Positions 35,101 to 44,200 of a stretch of DNA of 64,000 nt are shown here, one piece after another (position 1 is the stretch's first letter; each line of letters starts with the position of its first letter). The translations under genes and the position numbers were made by a program. A model generated the notes under the pieces. It was given only the letters and a program-made list of their open reading frames with translations. It was not told the origin of the DNA and did no database searches. Origin of the DNA: Janthinobacterium sp. LM6 (GTDB taxonomy: Bacteria > Pseudomonadota > Gammaproteobacteria > Burkholderiales > Burkholderiaceae_D); the NCBI RefSeq assembly GCF_002002885.1, contig NZ_CP019510.1:3410001-3474000 (forward strand). Reading direction: 5' to 3'.

Positions 35101-38100
35101 ATCAGGCTGAAGACGTCGACGAAGATGAAGGCCGCCATCGATTCGGGCTCAGCGTCGTCCTGCGCCAGCATTGCGGGCTTGGCGGGCGCCTTGCCTACCC
35201 TGGCGGCCACCTGGCGCAGCACGCCGGCCACCGTGCTGCGGTACTGCTCAGTCGCCGTCGCGTAGGTCTCGAGGTCGATCGCTTGCGTGCCGGCGCCGCC
35301 TTGCGGGTCGGGGACGTTCAGCCGCAGCCCGTCGAACAGCGGGAATAGCGTGGCGCCGTCCATATTGGCGCCCGGCGCGCTGATGTTCACGGTGAAGCTG
35401 TCGCCGAGGAAGTGCAGCAGATCACCCATGCCGAACGGCTGCATGGCGGGGTCGGCCAGCACCTGGATGCCCGCCACCAGCTGCGCCAGCGTGACGCTGG
35501 CGGCCGCGGCGGCAACCAGGTCCAGCGCCGGGCCGTCGGCCCGCACCGCCGGCTGCAGGGCGTCGAGCAGCCACGGGAAATATGCTGTGCACAGCAGGTC
35601 GAACGAGGTCGTGCCGGTGCCCGCGCCGCCGGCGGCCGGGTCCGGCGCATCCATGGCGAACAGGCAGACGAACGCGCCTTGCTGCGCGCTGCTGGCCGTG
35701 GCGCCCTGCGGCGCCAGCACCGTGAATTGCGGCGCCGTCACCAGTTGCAGCACCGGTTTGGCACCGGTGCGCAGCACGCGGCGCGGCTGGCGGCGCGGCC
35801 CGGCGCGCAGCATGGCGGCCTGCAATTCCATCGGCAAGGTGCGCGCGCGGCCGCGCGCCAGGCTGTCCAGGCGCAGCGCGCCGCCGCCATCCCACGGCGC
35901 GCGGCTGTCGCTGCCGATGCGGAATTGCGCGCTGACGGTGGCGGAAAAGCCCACGGAAATGGTGAAGCTGAAGATGCCCAGGTCGATCTTGACGCGCAGG
36001 CTGATGCGCACCGAGGCCGTTACGGACAGGGGGATGGCGCGGTAGGATTCGTAGCCGATCTGCACCGACACGGTGATATTGACGAGCAGCGAAGCGCTGA
36101 TGATCTTCAAGTCCACTTCGCCGTACAGCATGCCGATCACGCCGAACGTGCCCGTCAGCTTGAAGTAGCTGCTTTCCTGGACGCTGCCGGACGCGCCGGC
36201 GTTGGCCAGCGCGACCGCGCTGCTGCGGTCGTACGGATGGTAGGTGGCGATCACGCCTTCGATGATGCCGAACACGGTCAGCGCGAAGCCCGCTTTCAGC
36301 GGCCCCTTGACGAAGTTGTAGCCCAGGCCCAGCTGCAGGCCCAGGCCGAAGACGATGACGGGATTGAAATACCCGAGCTCGGTTTTCGGCACCTGCGTCG
36401 CCGTCGCGCTCGACAACTTGCCGAAATACACGCCGCCCGAGCCCAGCACCGGCACGCCGTAGACGATGGCGCTGAAGCTGAACGAGCGCGTAAAGTCCAT
36501 ATTGTAGGGAAAACCGATGTCGATCAGGAAATCGCCATTCGTATAGATCTTGATGCCGATCATCGGCAGCACCACGCTGACGGCGCCGAAGTTCAGGTTG
36601 CGTATGCTGTCGGGGAAGGTGAAGTCGATCTGGAACAGGCCCACGTCGTCGCTGATCTTCTTGTACAGGATATCGACCACCAGGCCGGCCAGGCCGCCCA
36701 TCTTGGGGCTGCCCAGGGTCAGGCGCAGGCCGTACAGGTTGGGATCGTTGAAGACGATCTGCACGTCGACGGCCCACACGCCGGCGGTCTGCAGCACGCC
36801 GAAATGCGCGGCGATCAGCCAGTTGCTGTCCGGCTGGTAGTACGGCTGGCCGTGCACGCCGCTGCCCGGGTTGACGGGATTGTTCTTGCCCGTGGTGGGC
36901 GGCACGCCGGCCAGCGCGTCGATGACGGCCTTGGTCGAGCTGAAGTCGGACGCGCCGTTGATGGCCACGCGCTGGCCCAGCATCAGCAGGAAGACCTTGA
37001 AATAGCTGGAACCGGCGCCCGGCACGCTGGGCATCTCTTCCACGTCCTGGCCCTTGGCCGGGTCCAGCAGGTCGCCCATGCTGCCTTTGAGCAATGGCGG
37101 CACCGTGGCGTCCAGCGCCAGGGTCACCTTGCCGTCCGTATTGCGCTTGAAGACGATGCTGCGGATGACGATGAACCCGAGGTTGAGCGGTGAACTGAGC
37201 GTGTAGGTGGCGCTGAGGCGGTTCTTTTCGCCGGTTTTCAGCGAGACGTTGACGGACAGGCCGTCCAGCGTGACCTGGTTCAGCAAGTCCCACGGCGACG
37301 GCAGCACGAAATACGGATCGCCCAGCGTGCGCACGAGCGCCTGGATCAGGCTGCCCAGCGACCAGCCCGCCAGGGTGAAGCTGAGCATCTCGTTGCCGCT
37401 GGTATAGGTTGCCGTGAAGCCTTCCCAGCTCACGTACAGCGTGTGGTTCGGCCCCTTGTCCGTCGGCTGGAACGCATAGCCGAAGCCCAGCTTCAGATTG
37501 ATGGCGGTATAGATCCATACGGCATCGGCCTTGCCCGAGAATTGCTGCGCGGCCGGCTTGGCGCCGTCATACTGCACCGAGAGCGTGGCTTTCTGCAAGC
37601 CGATCTCTTGCTGGCCAAGCAGGAACAGCCAGGTAAAGGTGGTGTCGACCGTGTAGCTGGTGGCCAGGTCCGTGCTGGGCTTGCCGCTGGGAATGACTGC
37701 GTCGATGGCGAACGCGGAAATCTTCAGGTTGCCCGGCAAGAAGACCGGGAAATCATAGATGCCGCCGGCGGCAAAGAATTGCTTGATCATCTCGCCCACG
37801 TCGAGTTCTTGCGCGAGCGAGGCGGAGAGGGTCCAGCGGGGCGGCGTTTCCTGGCTGCTGTAGGCCACGCTGACGGCCGCCTGCAGGCTGGCGCCCACGC
37901 CCAGCAAGCCGGAAATGGAACCGGCCCAGGCCGTGCCGGCGCCCGCCTTGCCGGCATCGACAAGGATCAACGCGCCTTCCTGCTTGTCCGCGGCCACCGT
38001 GGCGCTGATGCCCGACAGGCTGATCTGGCCATCCGAAATGCTCAGGATGGGCGCGCCGCCCACCGTCAGGAAGGACAGGCTGATGGCGTAGTCGCTGGAA

Positions 38101-39716
38101 AACGCGAAGGACTGGGCCGCGCCGTCTATGCTCAGCGCGATATTCGACACCTCGGCCTGGATGCTGTCGGGCAGGCTGACGAGGCCGTTCGAGACGACGG
38201 ACAGGAAATCCGACAGCGTGGCCTTGCCGGGAAAGTTGGCCTGGAACAGTTGCGCCGAGTTGAACTGCACCTCGAATTCGCCGCCCGGCGTGCCGTCGAG
38301 GTTGCGAAATACCGTGGGCAACAGCGTGAAGGTGGTGCCGAACAGGTATTCATAGCGCGACTTGCCGCTGGCCTTGCTCGCCAGCGGCTGGTACGCCGTC
38401 CAGTCGAGGAAGAACGAGGTGACGGTAAAGCTCAGCTCGGGCGTGGGCGCCGGGATCGGTTGCCAGCTCAGATCGCGCACGCTGCGCAGCTGCAGCGTGA
38501 CCTGGTCCACCGTGGGCGCCGCCTTGGGCGGGATGCTGCCGCTGATGGTCATGCCGCCGAGGCCGAACGACGTCAGGAACTCCTGCAGCACGGCCGGGGT
38601 GGCGCGGAAATAGCTGGCGCCCCCGCCGATCAGGCCGATGGCGGCGGCGGGACTGAGGGGCGGCCCGTCGCTGCCCGCTTCCAGGCTGACCGCGTAGTTG
38701 CCGTCGCCTTCGGCGTTCGATGGCTGCAGCAGCAGCGACAGCGTGTAATCGGCGGCGCCTGCGCCTTCCACGCTGAGCGTGGCCGTCAGGGCCAGCGTGG
38801 CGGCCTGGTCGCCGTCGGCCGCTTCCTCGTCGTCCGGTTCGCCTTCGCCGCGCAGCAGCAGCTGCATGCCGTCGTCGAGCAGCAGGGCGTCGGGCGGCGG
38901 CGCATCGACGGGCGGCGGGATCGTCACGGTCAGGCTGGGCGCGGCCACGCGCAGGTAGCCGGCGAATGTGCAGTCGAGCTCGCTGAGCGTGGCCGACAGC
39001 ACGCCGCTGGGCATCAGGCCGCCCAGTTCGAACGTCTTGCCGTCGTACAGCGCCATGTCCAGGTAGCCGCCGATCTGCAGCTTGCCCGGCGGCGCCGCCA
39101 GGTCGGAAAACAGTTCCAGAAACGGCGTCACGAAGGCGGGCAGGGCCACACTGGCGCTGAGATTCTGCTTGGCGCCCCCTGTGACGGGCAGCGCGCCGTC
39201 GCCGCCCCATGGATAGACGCCGTCGGCGCTGGAAAACACCAGCAGCGCACCCGACAACGGCAACTCGCTGAACGGCCAGCCGCCCATGAAGGGAAAGCTG
39301 CTGTCCCAGTTCCAGTCGGCGGGACTGGCGGCCGCCTGCACCACCAGCACGGCCGCGTCATCCCCGTCGTCATCGTCGTTGTCGCCCGGCGTGCGCGCGG
39401 CGGCAGGCTGGGTGGAAAACACCAGCGTGGCCGGGGTGTGCAGCAGGCCGCCGATGAAGGGCAGGCTCGCCTTGCTGACCGTAAACACGCCGTCGCTGAC
39501 GGCGCCCACGTCGGCTGGCGCGCAGCTGATCAGGAACTGCGCCGCGTCGATCTGGAATGCCTGGCCGATGATGGCGTCGAATTTTTCGGGCGGCGCGACG
39601 TCCGGGTCGGCCAGGCCCGCTTCCAGGAAGGCGGCATCGAGGGCGAACGGGCCGCTGCTGGCGGCGTTGACGATGGCTTGCTGCAGGTTTTCCAGCGCGG
39701 TATCGGTGGTGGCCAT
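29190..39716 (-). CDS. Giant 3508-residue beta-rich protein with internal LysM-like repeats
   Basis: I do not recognise the full protein. It has no signal peptide or convincing membrane helix. Residues 1-1275 are mainly predicted beta-strand; about 1040-1275 is a run of amphipathic strands (LLVNITVSVQIGYESYRAI, GVYFGKLSS, LGLQLGLGYNF) reminiscent of DUF6603-type regions, from memory. A basic linker follows (about 1280-1320). LysM-like repeats cluster at about 1555-1745 (QAGDTLAAIAARYTDP, VAGDTLSGIASRFA, TAPGDSFGAIAAALGV) and again at 2235-2360. The C-terminal 1100 residues have mixed beta-structure with no known motif. Acidic loops (GDNDDDDGDD, PDDEEAADGD) are scattered. An AGGAGC ribosome site precedes the ATG. 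It is last in a coupled operon with the EEP and 1222-residue genes. Scaffold, toxin or lipid-handling roles are all possible. Confidence 0.8.
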   Translation of the reverse strand: MATTDTALENLQQAIVNAASSGPFALDAAFLEAGLADPDVAPPEKFDAIIGQAFQIDAAQFLISCAPADVGAVSDGVFTVSKASLPFIGGLLHTPATLVFSTQPAAARTPGDNDDDDGDDAAVLVVQAAASPADWNWDSSFPFMGGWPFSELPLSGALLVFSSADGVYPWGGDGALPVTGGAKQNLSASVALPAFVTPFLELFSDLAAPPGKLQIGGYLDMALYDGKTFELGGLMPSGVLSATLSELDCTFAGYLRVAAPSLTVTIPPPVDAPPPDALLLDDGMQLLLRGEGEPDDEEAADGDQAATLALTATLSVEGAGAADYTLSLLLQPSNAEGDGNYAVSLEAGSDGPPLSPAAAIGLIGGGASYFRATPAVLQEFLTSFGLGGMTISGSIPPKAAPTVDQVTLQLRSVRDLSWQPIPAPTPELSFTVTSFFLDWTAYQPLASKASGKSRYEYLFGTTFTLLPTVFRNLDGTPGGEFEVQFNSAQLFQANFPGKATLSDFLSVVSNGLVSLPDSIQAEVSNIALSIDGAAQSFAFSSDYAISLSFLTVGGAPILSISDGQISLSGISATVAADKQEGALILVDAGKAGAGTAWAGSISGLLGVGASLQAAVSVAYSSQETPPRWTLSASLAQELDVGEMIKQFFAAGGIYDFPVFLPGNLKISAFAIDAVIPSGKPSTDLATSYTVDTTFTWLFLLGQQEIGLQKATLSVQYDGAKPAAQQFSGKADAVWIYTAINLKLGFGYAFQPTDKGPNHTLYVSWEGFTATYTSGNEMLSFTLAGWSLGSLIQALVRTLGDPYFVLPSPWDLLNQVTLDGLSVNVSLKTGEKNRLSATYTLSSPLNLGFIVIRSIVFKRNTDGKVTLALDATVPPLLKGSMGDLLDPAKGQDVEEMPSVPGAGSSYFKVFLLMLGQRVAINGASDFSSTKAVIDALAGVPPTTGKNNPVNPGSGVHGQPYYQPDSNWLIAAHFGVLQTAGVWAVDVQIVFNDPNLYGLRLTLGSPKMGGLAGLVVDILYKKISDDVGLFQIDFTFPDSIRNLNFGAVSVVLPMIGIKIYTNGDFLIDIGFPYNMDFTRSFSFSAIVYGVPVLGSGGVYFGKLSSATATQVPKTELGYFNPVIVFGLGLQLGLGYNFVKGPLKAGFALTVFGIIEGVIATYHPYDRSSAVALANAGASGSVQESSYFKLTGTFGVIGMLYGEVDLKIISASLLVNITVSVQIGYESYRAIPLSVTASVRISLRVKIDLGIFSFTISVGFSATVSAQFRIGSDSRAPWDGGGALRLDSLARGRARTLPMELQAAMLRAGPRRQPRRVLRTGAKPVLQLVTAPQFTVLAPQGATASSAQQGAFVCLFAMDAPDPAAGGAGTGTTSFDLLCTAYFPWLLDALQPAVRADGPALDLVAAAAASVTLAQLVAGIQVLADPAMQPFGMGDLLHFLGDSFTVNISAPGANMDGATLFPLFDGLRLNVPDPQGGAGTQAIDLETYATATEQYRSTVAGVLRQVAARVGKAPAKPAMLAQDDAEPESMAAFIFVDVFSLIGRALLQSAIDAFDNYSYALQPGDSIAGIVAAFNRAGNAIDADDVSLPNAAYPLNGALPLQVGGLSDVIQAGDTLAAIAARYTDPAGAGGRWQTTAAQLIGANAEPRALRTGVTLVFDFGAGAVSHVTAPGDSFGAIAAALGVPLAALAQQASLYARADLLLPTAILAVPPLAYTSVAGDTLSGIASRFAATTAALGRDNAGVANLFAAAPGRLAIARLDALPLEQLWQGVQASGAVAQAAGQVARFITYGLRLPVAPGLSLSPSFLYSKTQTDYALYQLTGQQFPTPASAAGGYRIGLGRNAMSHGVALDFITFAGAPGTSLPIDLGAAYGLLSGVLAYAQAGSFVPSPALQILPLASLQPRQFPAAGYAAWITADLARLTAVTSGAASGVRAAASQAAPAPYLWQLPDAMLASIAQRQDTLQTLYPQAPYADILALMPAYRPRIGNTPPNSSSTVFQDVNGYAYAMRVDFQITRMPAATVATNDASGTALASAATLAHVYELVGPSAADAQRLEYLLSGMAAVGETLAAGLFLLYSEGGSDQVALTGQADADYLCFLTQTNLSTESHPPASRMLLDAAGTAMPRGIANSPSQFIKLLWEQSVVRGGGYYLYFEDMVSGAGLPPSVFDATGTATLTLVVPLARQTAGAADTVPNFVNALLTTQAIDPQQDVLVFESLSKPAKSQPLALAATRTLNAVAATYGMGVGQLARQNAVRPLRAGASVPVAGILHQLNQQDMAVPAQALERLAAYYSAGATPLSAAQIAAYNPGVTVALGATMRIPPLVYRVPAASDGPGNTFAALAAYYGLSVDALALGAADTEGLYADGAVLDVDSLALDAQATLAPGNLSFQLKRTNDGVPVLPPDPTPQQQQQYAQATLSALYNTLSAGLGRNPFFLPSPYSLPFGPQDHANDGDGDGGDAGEAQRRRYAAAALADYDYRQALGYLGNDSQGRPFATLNAAPANPPAGLPPAADNPYLGVGGHASLALRWQDLFGNTTVTPFEAPPAGYTGALDQAPAPLRYTDRLLGLSAWPKVQASYLYGTDAGGAPALLLTLRMDGLAYATPADAMQDLPTYQRLYFQLHQDYTGLGVPGLSGNAVSISLSNSLLATPLQPLGEAQARQVRDFAAACAIYLQTLAGGGSAKAPAATLSVPVPLAQLAGANRIALDVALVLTRQAILLDPALAALPDGASVVSAVLPQADTDGGASSYTTFAKALEACLKTPQWSMRAGAGLTRVGSAGQQTQQLFAVRFSDTPGQGIHFRLGQQASYYAPLPVANSLESRTVSIDAYPSNTPHALTLNSVDLNLWLQSCLDAIDKFLSATYAPPAYILDRLNGVADPLQSGQLGLVLKAKQTLADVISATVSPVLSSSAADEATRVSAAATMRQQLLTTLGPAFAAGAVVVYGVDQVTGADDKDKDAPPALYGQPAGAGTADGDGNQNYTLFPTRLPLLGTAVADQSRLSFNFISKNVEGQAYVPLDLRYQITHMEFDQQPVPGIENYMQSQWLLFITGPFEVALGNGTQYIPVLNRALPVPPTVNRQTATASAAPQAGRLRLAAAGLQPAQLAQWDYGFSYTYRQAAQDAVHVSVVLNVPPQVARLSAATGPDLFTALAAFVSNYPLISADLDAFLAPLDGKQDTADSIAKATLATTAFQQLVTQVAASYGQHFGAARLAAAQGETSVAVEFDARLEDHGGDAWYALLNVTVGGAPATYDPQAGTLSNGIVSVPVPVLDIDAQQYRATPATPTPPDALLAYRYAAIAAAAPDLSFAAALANTGREVRMPGLNVMVYKNAQASLYVQRNRYLCPPSQTQVSTMPAFLYQTPVVKFSDPILPRLSWQGYDLRQVAPVGGSDVAAYMRGFFNALFTGASGSVRIAMDGSYSYSVMPAVAGFPRTSLPVSLLPAVLAPIDAAQPPAAPMALVAQVQQWYDTQQPTTDGGAAMDFRLNFFTDGAPEQLLLSLEDVRWVVRP

Positions 39717-39783
39717 ACGAACTTGCTCCTTGAATCAGTCATGATGTCCGGGGCGGACGCTCGCACCCGCCCGGACGCTCTGT

Positions 39784-41283
39784 CTACAGCACGGCAAACA
39801 GCGCCAGGTGGTCGCTGGTGCTGCGCAGGTAGCCGTAATTGGCCCAGCCGTTCAGCGTGCGCGCCTGGCCCACGGCATACACGGCCGCCGGCGATTGCGG
39901 CCAGACCATGCCGGCAGGCACGTTCGGAAATTGCGCGGGCAGGGCGCGCGTGCCGGTGGGCACGCCCGGGGGCATGGCGCCCGCCACCGTGAACGGCGTG
40001 CCCGAGACGGGGTTCATCACCGTGAACTGGTAGTTATTCGCCGGCACCAGCGGGTTGACGAGCATATTGTCGATCGAGAAAAAGTTGCTCACCATATCGC
40101 TGCCGATATAGTTATAGCCGGGATACGGCGCCGCCACCAACGCGCCGCCGGCCGTATTGTCGGACCACAGGAAGCGCGATTGCTGCGTCAGCTGCTGCTT
40201 GGTGCGCTTGGGGCGGATATGCGTGGCCAGATAGCCCTGATACGCGTCCAGCGTCAGGTTGGCGGCCGCCGGCATGACGGGCGGCGGGTCCAGCAGCGGT
40301 ATGTAGTTGATCGCGCGCAACTGGTCGTAGGCCGTCGTCCGCCCGCCTGCCGCTGGCGGCTGCGCGTAGATGGCGTTCAGGTTGAAGTCGCCGCAGATCA
40401 GCTTGATTTCATTGTGCGGCGCGCCGGCGGGCGCCGCCGCCACGTCGAGCACGCCGCGCAGCAGGATATTGATGAAATTGGTGGCGCCGCCGTGGTTGGG
40501 CGGCGCATGCACGGCAAACAGGGTCAGGTTGCGCGTGATGGCATTGGCCTGGTTGGTTTCCACGAAACTGACCATGAAGGGCTGGCGCAAGCCGTTGAAA
40601 TTGACCAGGCCGCCAGCAATGGGCGGCGTGGCTGGCGCCGGCGCGGGCGCGAAGGCGATGCGCGCCGCCGCCATGCCCTCGGCCAGGCCGCCGTTGTACT
40701 GCGCGCCGGCCGGGATGGTGCGCGCCGGCTGGCCTTGCGGGTTGAGCAAATCCTGGATGTCGGGCGTGCCGGCGCCCCCGGCCGGGTAGGCGGCGGGCAC
40801 GGCGCCGGCCGCCACGGCCGACACGCCGCCGCCCGTCCACACGTTCGGCCCCGTGAAATAGCGCCGCACTTCCGTGGGCGTGCCAACCGTGCCCGATATG
40901 CCGCGGTACAGCACGGCGACCGATTCCGTGCGCCCGCCCGTGCCGACTTTCAGCGGCGGCACCATGCGCCAGGCAGCGCGGTTGGGGTCGGCTGGGTCGG
41001 TGCGCAGCTGTTGCAGCAGGAAGATCGCGCCCTGCAGGCCGCCCGTGTCGGGCGCCAGGTCGCCGACGCCGGCCGCGCTGGCCGACACCTCGATCAGGAC
41101 GAAAATATCGGGCTGCGTGGCGCGCAGGATGGTCAGGATGTGGTTGCGGCGCTGCAGCGCGGCCACGGCCGGCAGGTTACCGCCGCAGCGGCCGCCTTCG
41201 CCATAGCGGGGCCGCTTGCGGCTGGGATTGTTGACCTTGTTGATGCCGAAGTTCTCGATATTCCAGTACACGACGTTGGTCAT
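39784..41283 (-). CDS. EEP-superfamily (DNase I-like) phosphoesterase
   Basis: The product is 499 residues. All core EEP catalytic motifs are present: Asn8 in VVYWNIENFGIN, Glu65 in FVLIEVSAS, Asp299 and Asn301 in ICGDFNLN, and Asp491-His492 in STSDHLALF. It should be a metal-dependent phosphodiesterase or nuclease. There is no signal peptide. The spacing is stretched by Pro/Ala/Gly-rich insertions relative to the usual 250-300-residue enzymes. Its ATG overlaps the stop of the 1222-residue gene (ATGA), and it ends 67 bp before the giant gene, so it is an integral member of the locus. DNA, RNA or lipid phosphates could be the substrate. Confidence 0.85.
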   Translation of the reverse strand: MTNVVYWNIENFGINKVNNPSRKRPRYGEGGRCGGNLPAVAALQRRNHILTILRATQPDIFVLIEVSASAAGVGDLAPDTGGLQGAIFLLQQLRTDPADPNRAAWRMVPPLKVGTGGRTESVAVLYRGISGTVGTPTEVRRYFTGPNVWTGGGVSAVAAGAVPAAYPAGGAGTPDIQDLLNPQGQPARTIPAGAQYNGGLAEGMAAARIAFAPAPAPATPPIAGGLVNFNGLRQPFMVSFVETNQANAITRNLTLFAVHAPPNHGGATNFINILLRGVLDVAAAPAGAPHNEIKLICGDFNLNAIYAQPPAAGGRTTAYDQLRAINYIPLLDPPPVMPAAANLTLDAYQGYLATHIRPKRTKQQLTQQSRFLWSDNTAGGALVAAPYPGYNYIGSDMVSNFFSIDNMLVNPLVPANNYQFTVMNPVSGTPFTVAGAMPPGVPTGTRALPAQFPNVPAGMVWPQSPAAVYAVGQARTLNGWANYGYLRSTSDHLALFAVL

Positions 41284-44200
41284 GCTGCGCTCCCCAATGA
41301 AATGGCAGGCAATGGCAGCGCGGCCAGTGCCTGCTCCTGGCGGGCGGCCGCATCGGCGATGTATGCGGCATACCAGCCCAGGCTGCCCGTATTCTTCGGG
41401 TCGCCAAACAGGAAGAACTGGATGTTCGCGTCGGGCGGCAGCTTGGCGATGCCGAGGAACTTGATGGCGATGTTGTCGAGCCGCAGGCAATAATAGTAGG
41501 AGTCGCCGTCGGGCACTTTTTGCCGCATCAGCCCGATATTGTCGATGGCCAGCTTGAAGATGCCTTGCAGGCTGATCAGCCTGGCGCCAGGCGCCGCGCC
41601 GGGCAGCGACAGACCGACGAAGACGGCTTGCTCGTCGTCGCCAGCCGTGCTGGCGGGCGACCAGGCCAGCAGCAGGGTCGAGTGGAAGCCGGCGGCCGAG
41701 ACGAGCGCGCCCGGCCCGCCCATGGTGACGTCGTACACGACGCCGTGCCATGGCCCGTCGAGCGTGCCCAGGTTCAGCGCCGTGCTGACGGGCAGGAAGC
41801 CGAAATCGGCCGGCTTTTGCCCGTCGGCGGCCGCGATAAAGCCCGACAGTTCCAGGCCGAAGCCCTTGAACAGGCTGTCCGGCCTGGCCTGGCTGGCGTC
41901 GAGGTCGTAGGCCAGGCTGGCCGTCACCTCGTCGAAGCGCACGGCCGACGGCGTCGTCTGCGGATAGCGCATGTCGATCACCAGGTTGGAAAAGGCCAGG
42001 CCTGCGCCGTCCGGCGGCAGGTCCGGCGCCAGCGCGCCGAACGACAGCAGGTCCAGCGCGGCGCCCGCGCGGTCGTCCAGGCTGGCGAAGTCCAGCGTGC
42101 CCCAGACGGAAAAACGGTTCAGCACGGTCGCGCCCGCGTCGGTGGTGCCCAGGCAGTTGAACTGGATGCGCTGGAAAGCCACGTGGCGCAGCAGATTGCT
42201 GTCGAGGCTGAATATCGACGGCGTGGCTTGCTCGAAGATGTAGATGCCGGTGCCGTTCTGGTCGATATAGCTGCCGTCGAGGACCACGCCGTTGTTCGGC
42301 ATCGCATTGCCGCCGAAGGTGGTGGCCGTCACGCGCGAGCCGAGCAGGCCGTTGACGGCCAGCTGCACGTAGCTCTTGAAGGTCTTGATGACGGCATTGT
42401 CGAACAGCACCTGCAATTGCAGCACGCGGAATGCATAGTTGTCGGTGTCGGGCAGGGCGATCGGCGTATCGGGCGGCAAGCCGTTGCGCTGGCCGGCGGC
42501 GAAGGCAGGGTCCTGATAGTCGACCAGGCCGAAGGTGCTGGAATTGCCGTCGAGGGTGATGCTGCCGTCGCCATGCACCGTCACGCGGCTGGCCGTGAAG
42601 CCGAAATGGTGGGCGACGAAGCGCGTCAGGTCGAGGCCGGCCGCGATGCCCTGCAGGCCGGGCGGCAGACTGGACGGATCCAGGTCCGCCTGCAGCACCA
42701 GCACGCCCGTCCAGGCGGGATCGCTGACCAGTTCCAGGAAATGCCGGTACGGCGATTCGGGCTTGTCCGCCGCCAGCACCTCGGCCGCTTCGATGAGGTC
42801 CTGCAGCCACTGCGACAGCCCCGTGTAGGCGATGCCCTGGACGCCGGGGCCGGCGTCGGCGGCCAGCGAAAAATCGGGCGCGCCCGACCAGGCGTTCGGA
42901 TTGGCGACGCGGTCCCTGACACTGCCGCTGCAATACTTGAGCAGCATCACGTTGCGGTAGGACGTGGGCGTCACGCCGACGCCCACCTGCGCTTGCATGG
43001 TCCAGCCCGCGATGCCCACGGTATTGTCGAAGCGCGCGCCGCCGTCCGACAGGTGGGCCGCGTTGACGGCCACGAGGAACAGCTGGTTGGTCTGCAAGGC
43101 ATCCTGCAAGGTGGCGTCCGGGAAGCGGAAGCCGAACGGCAAGACCTGGCCGCCGCCGCCCAGGGTCTGGCCCAGGGTCACCGACAGGAAGGCGTCCTGG
43201 TCCTGCGCCTGGCTGGACACGGTGGCGACCGCTCCCTGCGGCGTGGTGCGGTAGTGCGGCGCTTCCGCCACCGCCTCGCCGGCGGCCAGTCCGCGCACGC
43301 GGCGGCTGGCGGCCGCGCGCGCCTGCCAGGTGGCGCCGGCGCCGCTGGAAATGACGGCCTTGCGCGTGGCGGCCACGATGCTGCTTTCAAAGCTCGACAG
43401 CAGGGCGGCGTCGATGTCCAGCGGGCCGCCGCTGACGGCGCCGCCATACGGCAGCAGGGGAAAGGCGTGCGCGGCGCCCTGCGGCACGGGCAGCGCGGGC
43501 GGCGTCGAGGCGAGCACGGTATCGGCGGCCACGGCGCGCAGCAAGGCGGCCGCCCGGGCGGCCGGCGGCAGGCCGTACATGGGACTGCCCGCCGGCTCCG
43601 CATGGTATTGCGGCATGGCCGCGCCGCCCTTGAGCACGCTGGCCCAGCAACTGAGGTAAACGGCCGTCAGCGGCGTGGCCACGTTGCCGGAATCGGGCAA
43701 GTCCAGGGTCGCGGCCTGGAACGGGAAGACGGGCGCGTAGGCGGGCGAGGCGGGCACGAACAGCAGGCTGTCATTCTCCGGCGCGCCGCCGTCATAGGTG
43801 GTCATGCTCAGCTGTTCCGAGCCGAAGATGCCGCATAACAAGTTTGTCTGCGTCCCGTCAGCCTGGCCGGTGGCGCTCAGGCCGAAGCGCCCGGCCGGCG
43901 TCAGCAGGGCCTTGCTGGTCGCGGGCGCAGACGGTGACCGCGCGGCGCAGCCAAAGGCCAGGGCGCCCGACTGCAGGCCGATCACGGGCGGCTGCCCGCT
44001 GGCGGCGCCCAGCGGCCGCAAGGTCGTCGCATGGCCCAGCGCCGTGCGGTAGGTGGACGGCAAGGCGGGCCGGTCGGCCGGCAGCAAGCCGCAGCGCAAT
44101 ACCCCTTCCAGCCTCGCCTGGGCGGACAGCTTCTGATTGTAGGGATCGAGCGGGTCGACCGTGCCGACCCAGGCCAGGCTGGCCGACAGCTTGGCGGGCG

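Noticed and set aside
37443-39992. An 849-codon open frame on the + strand opposite the start of the giant gene
   Set aside because: Runs across the start of the giant gene and into the EEP gene antisense; composition is that of a shadow frame.
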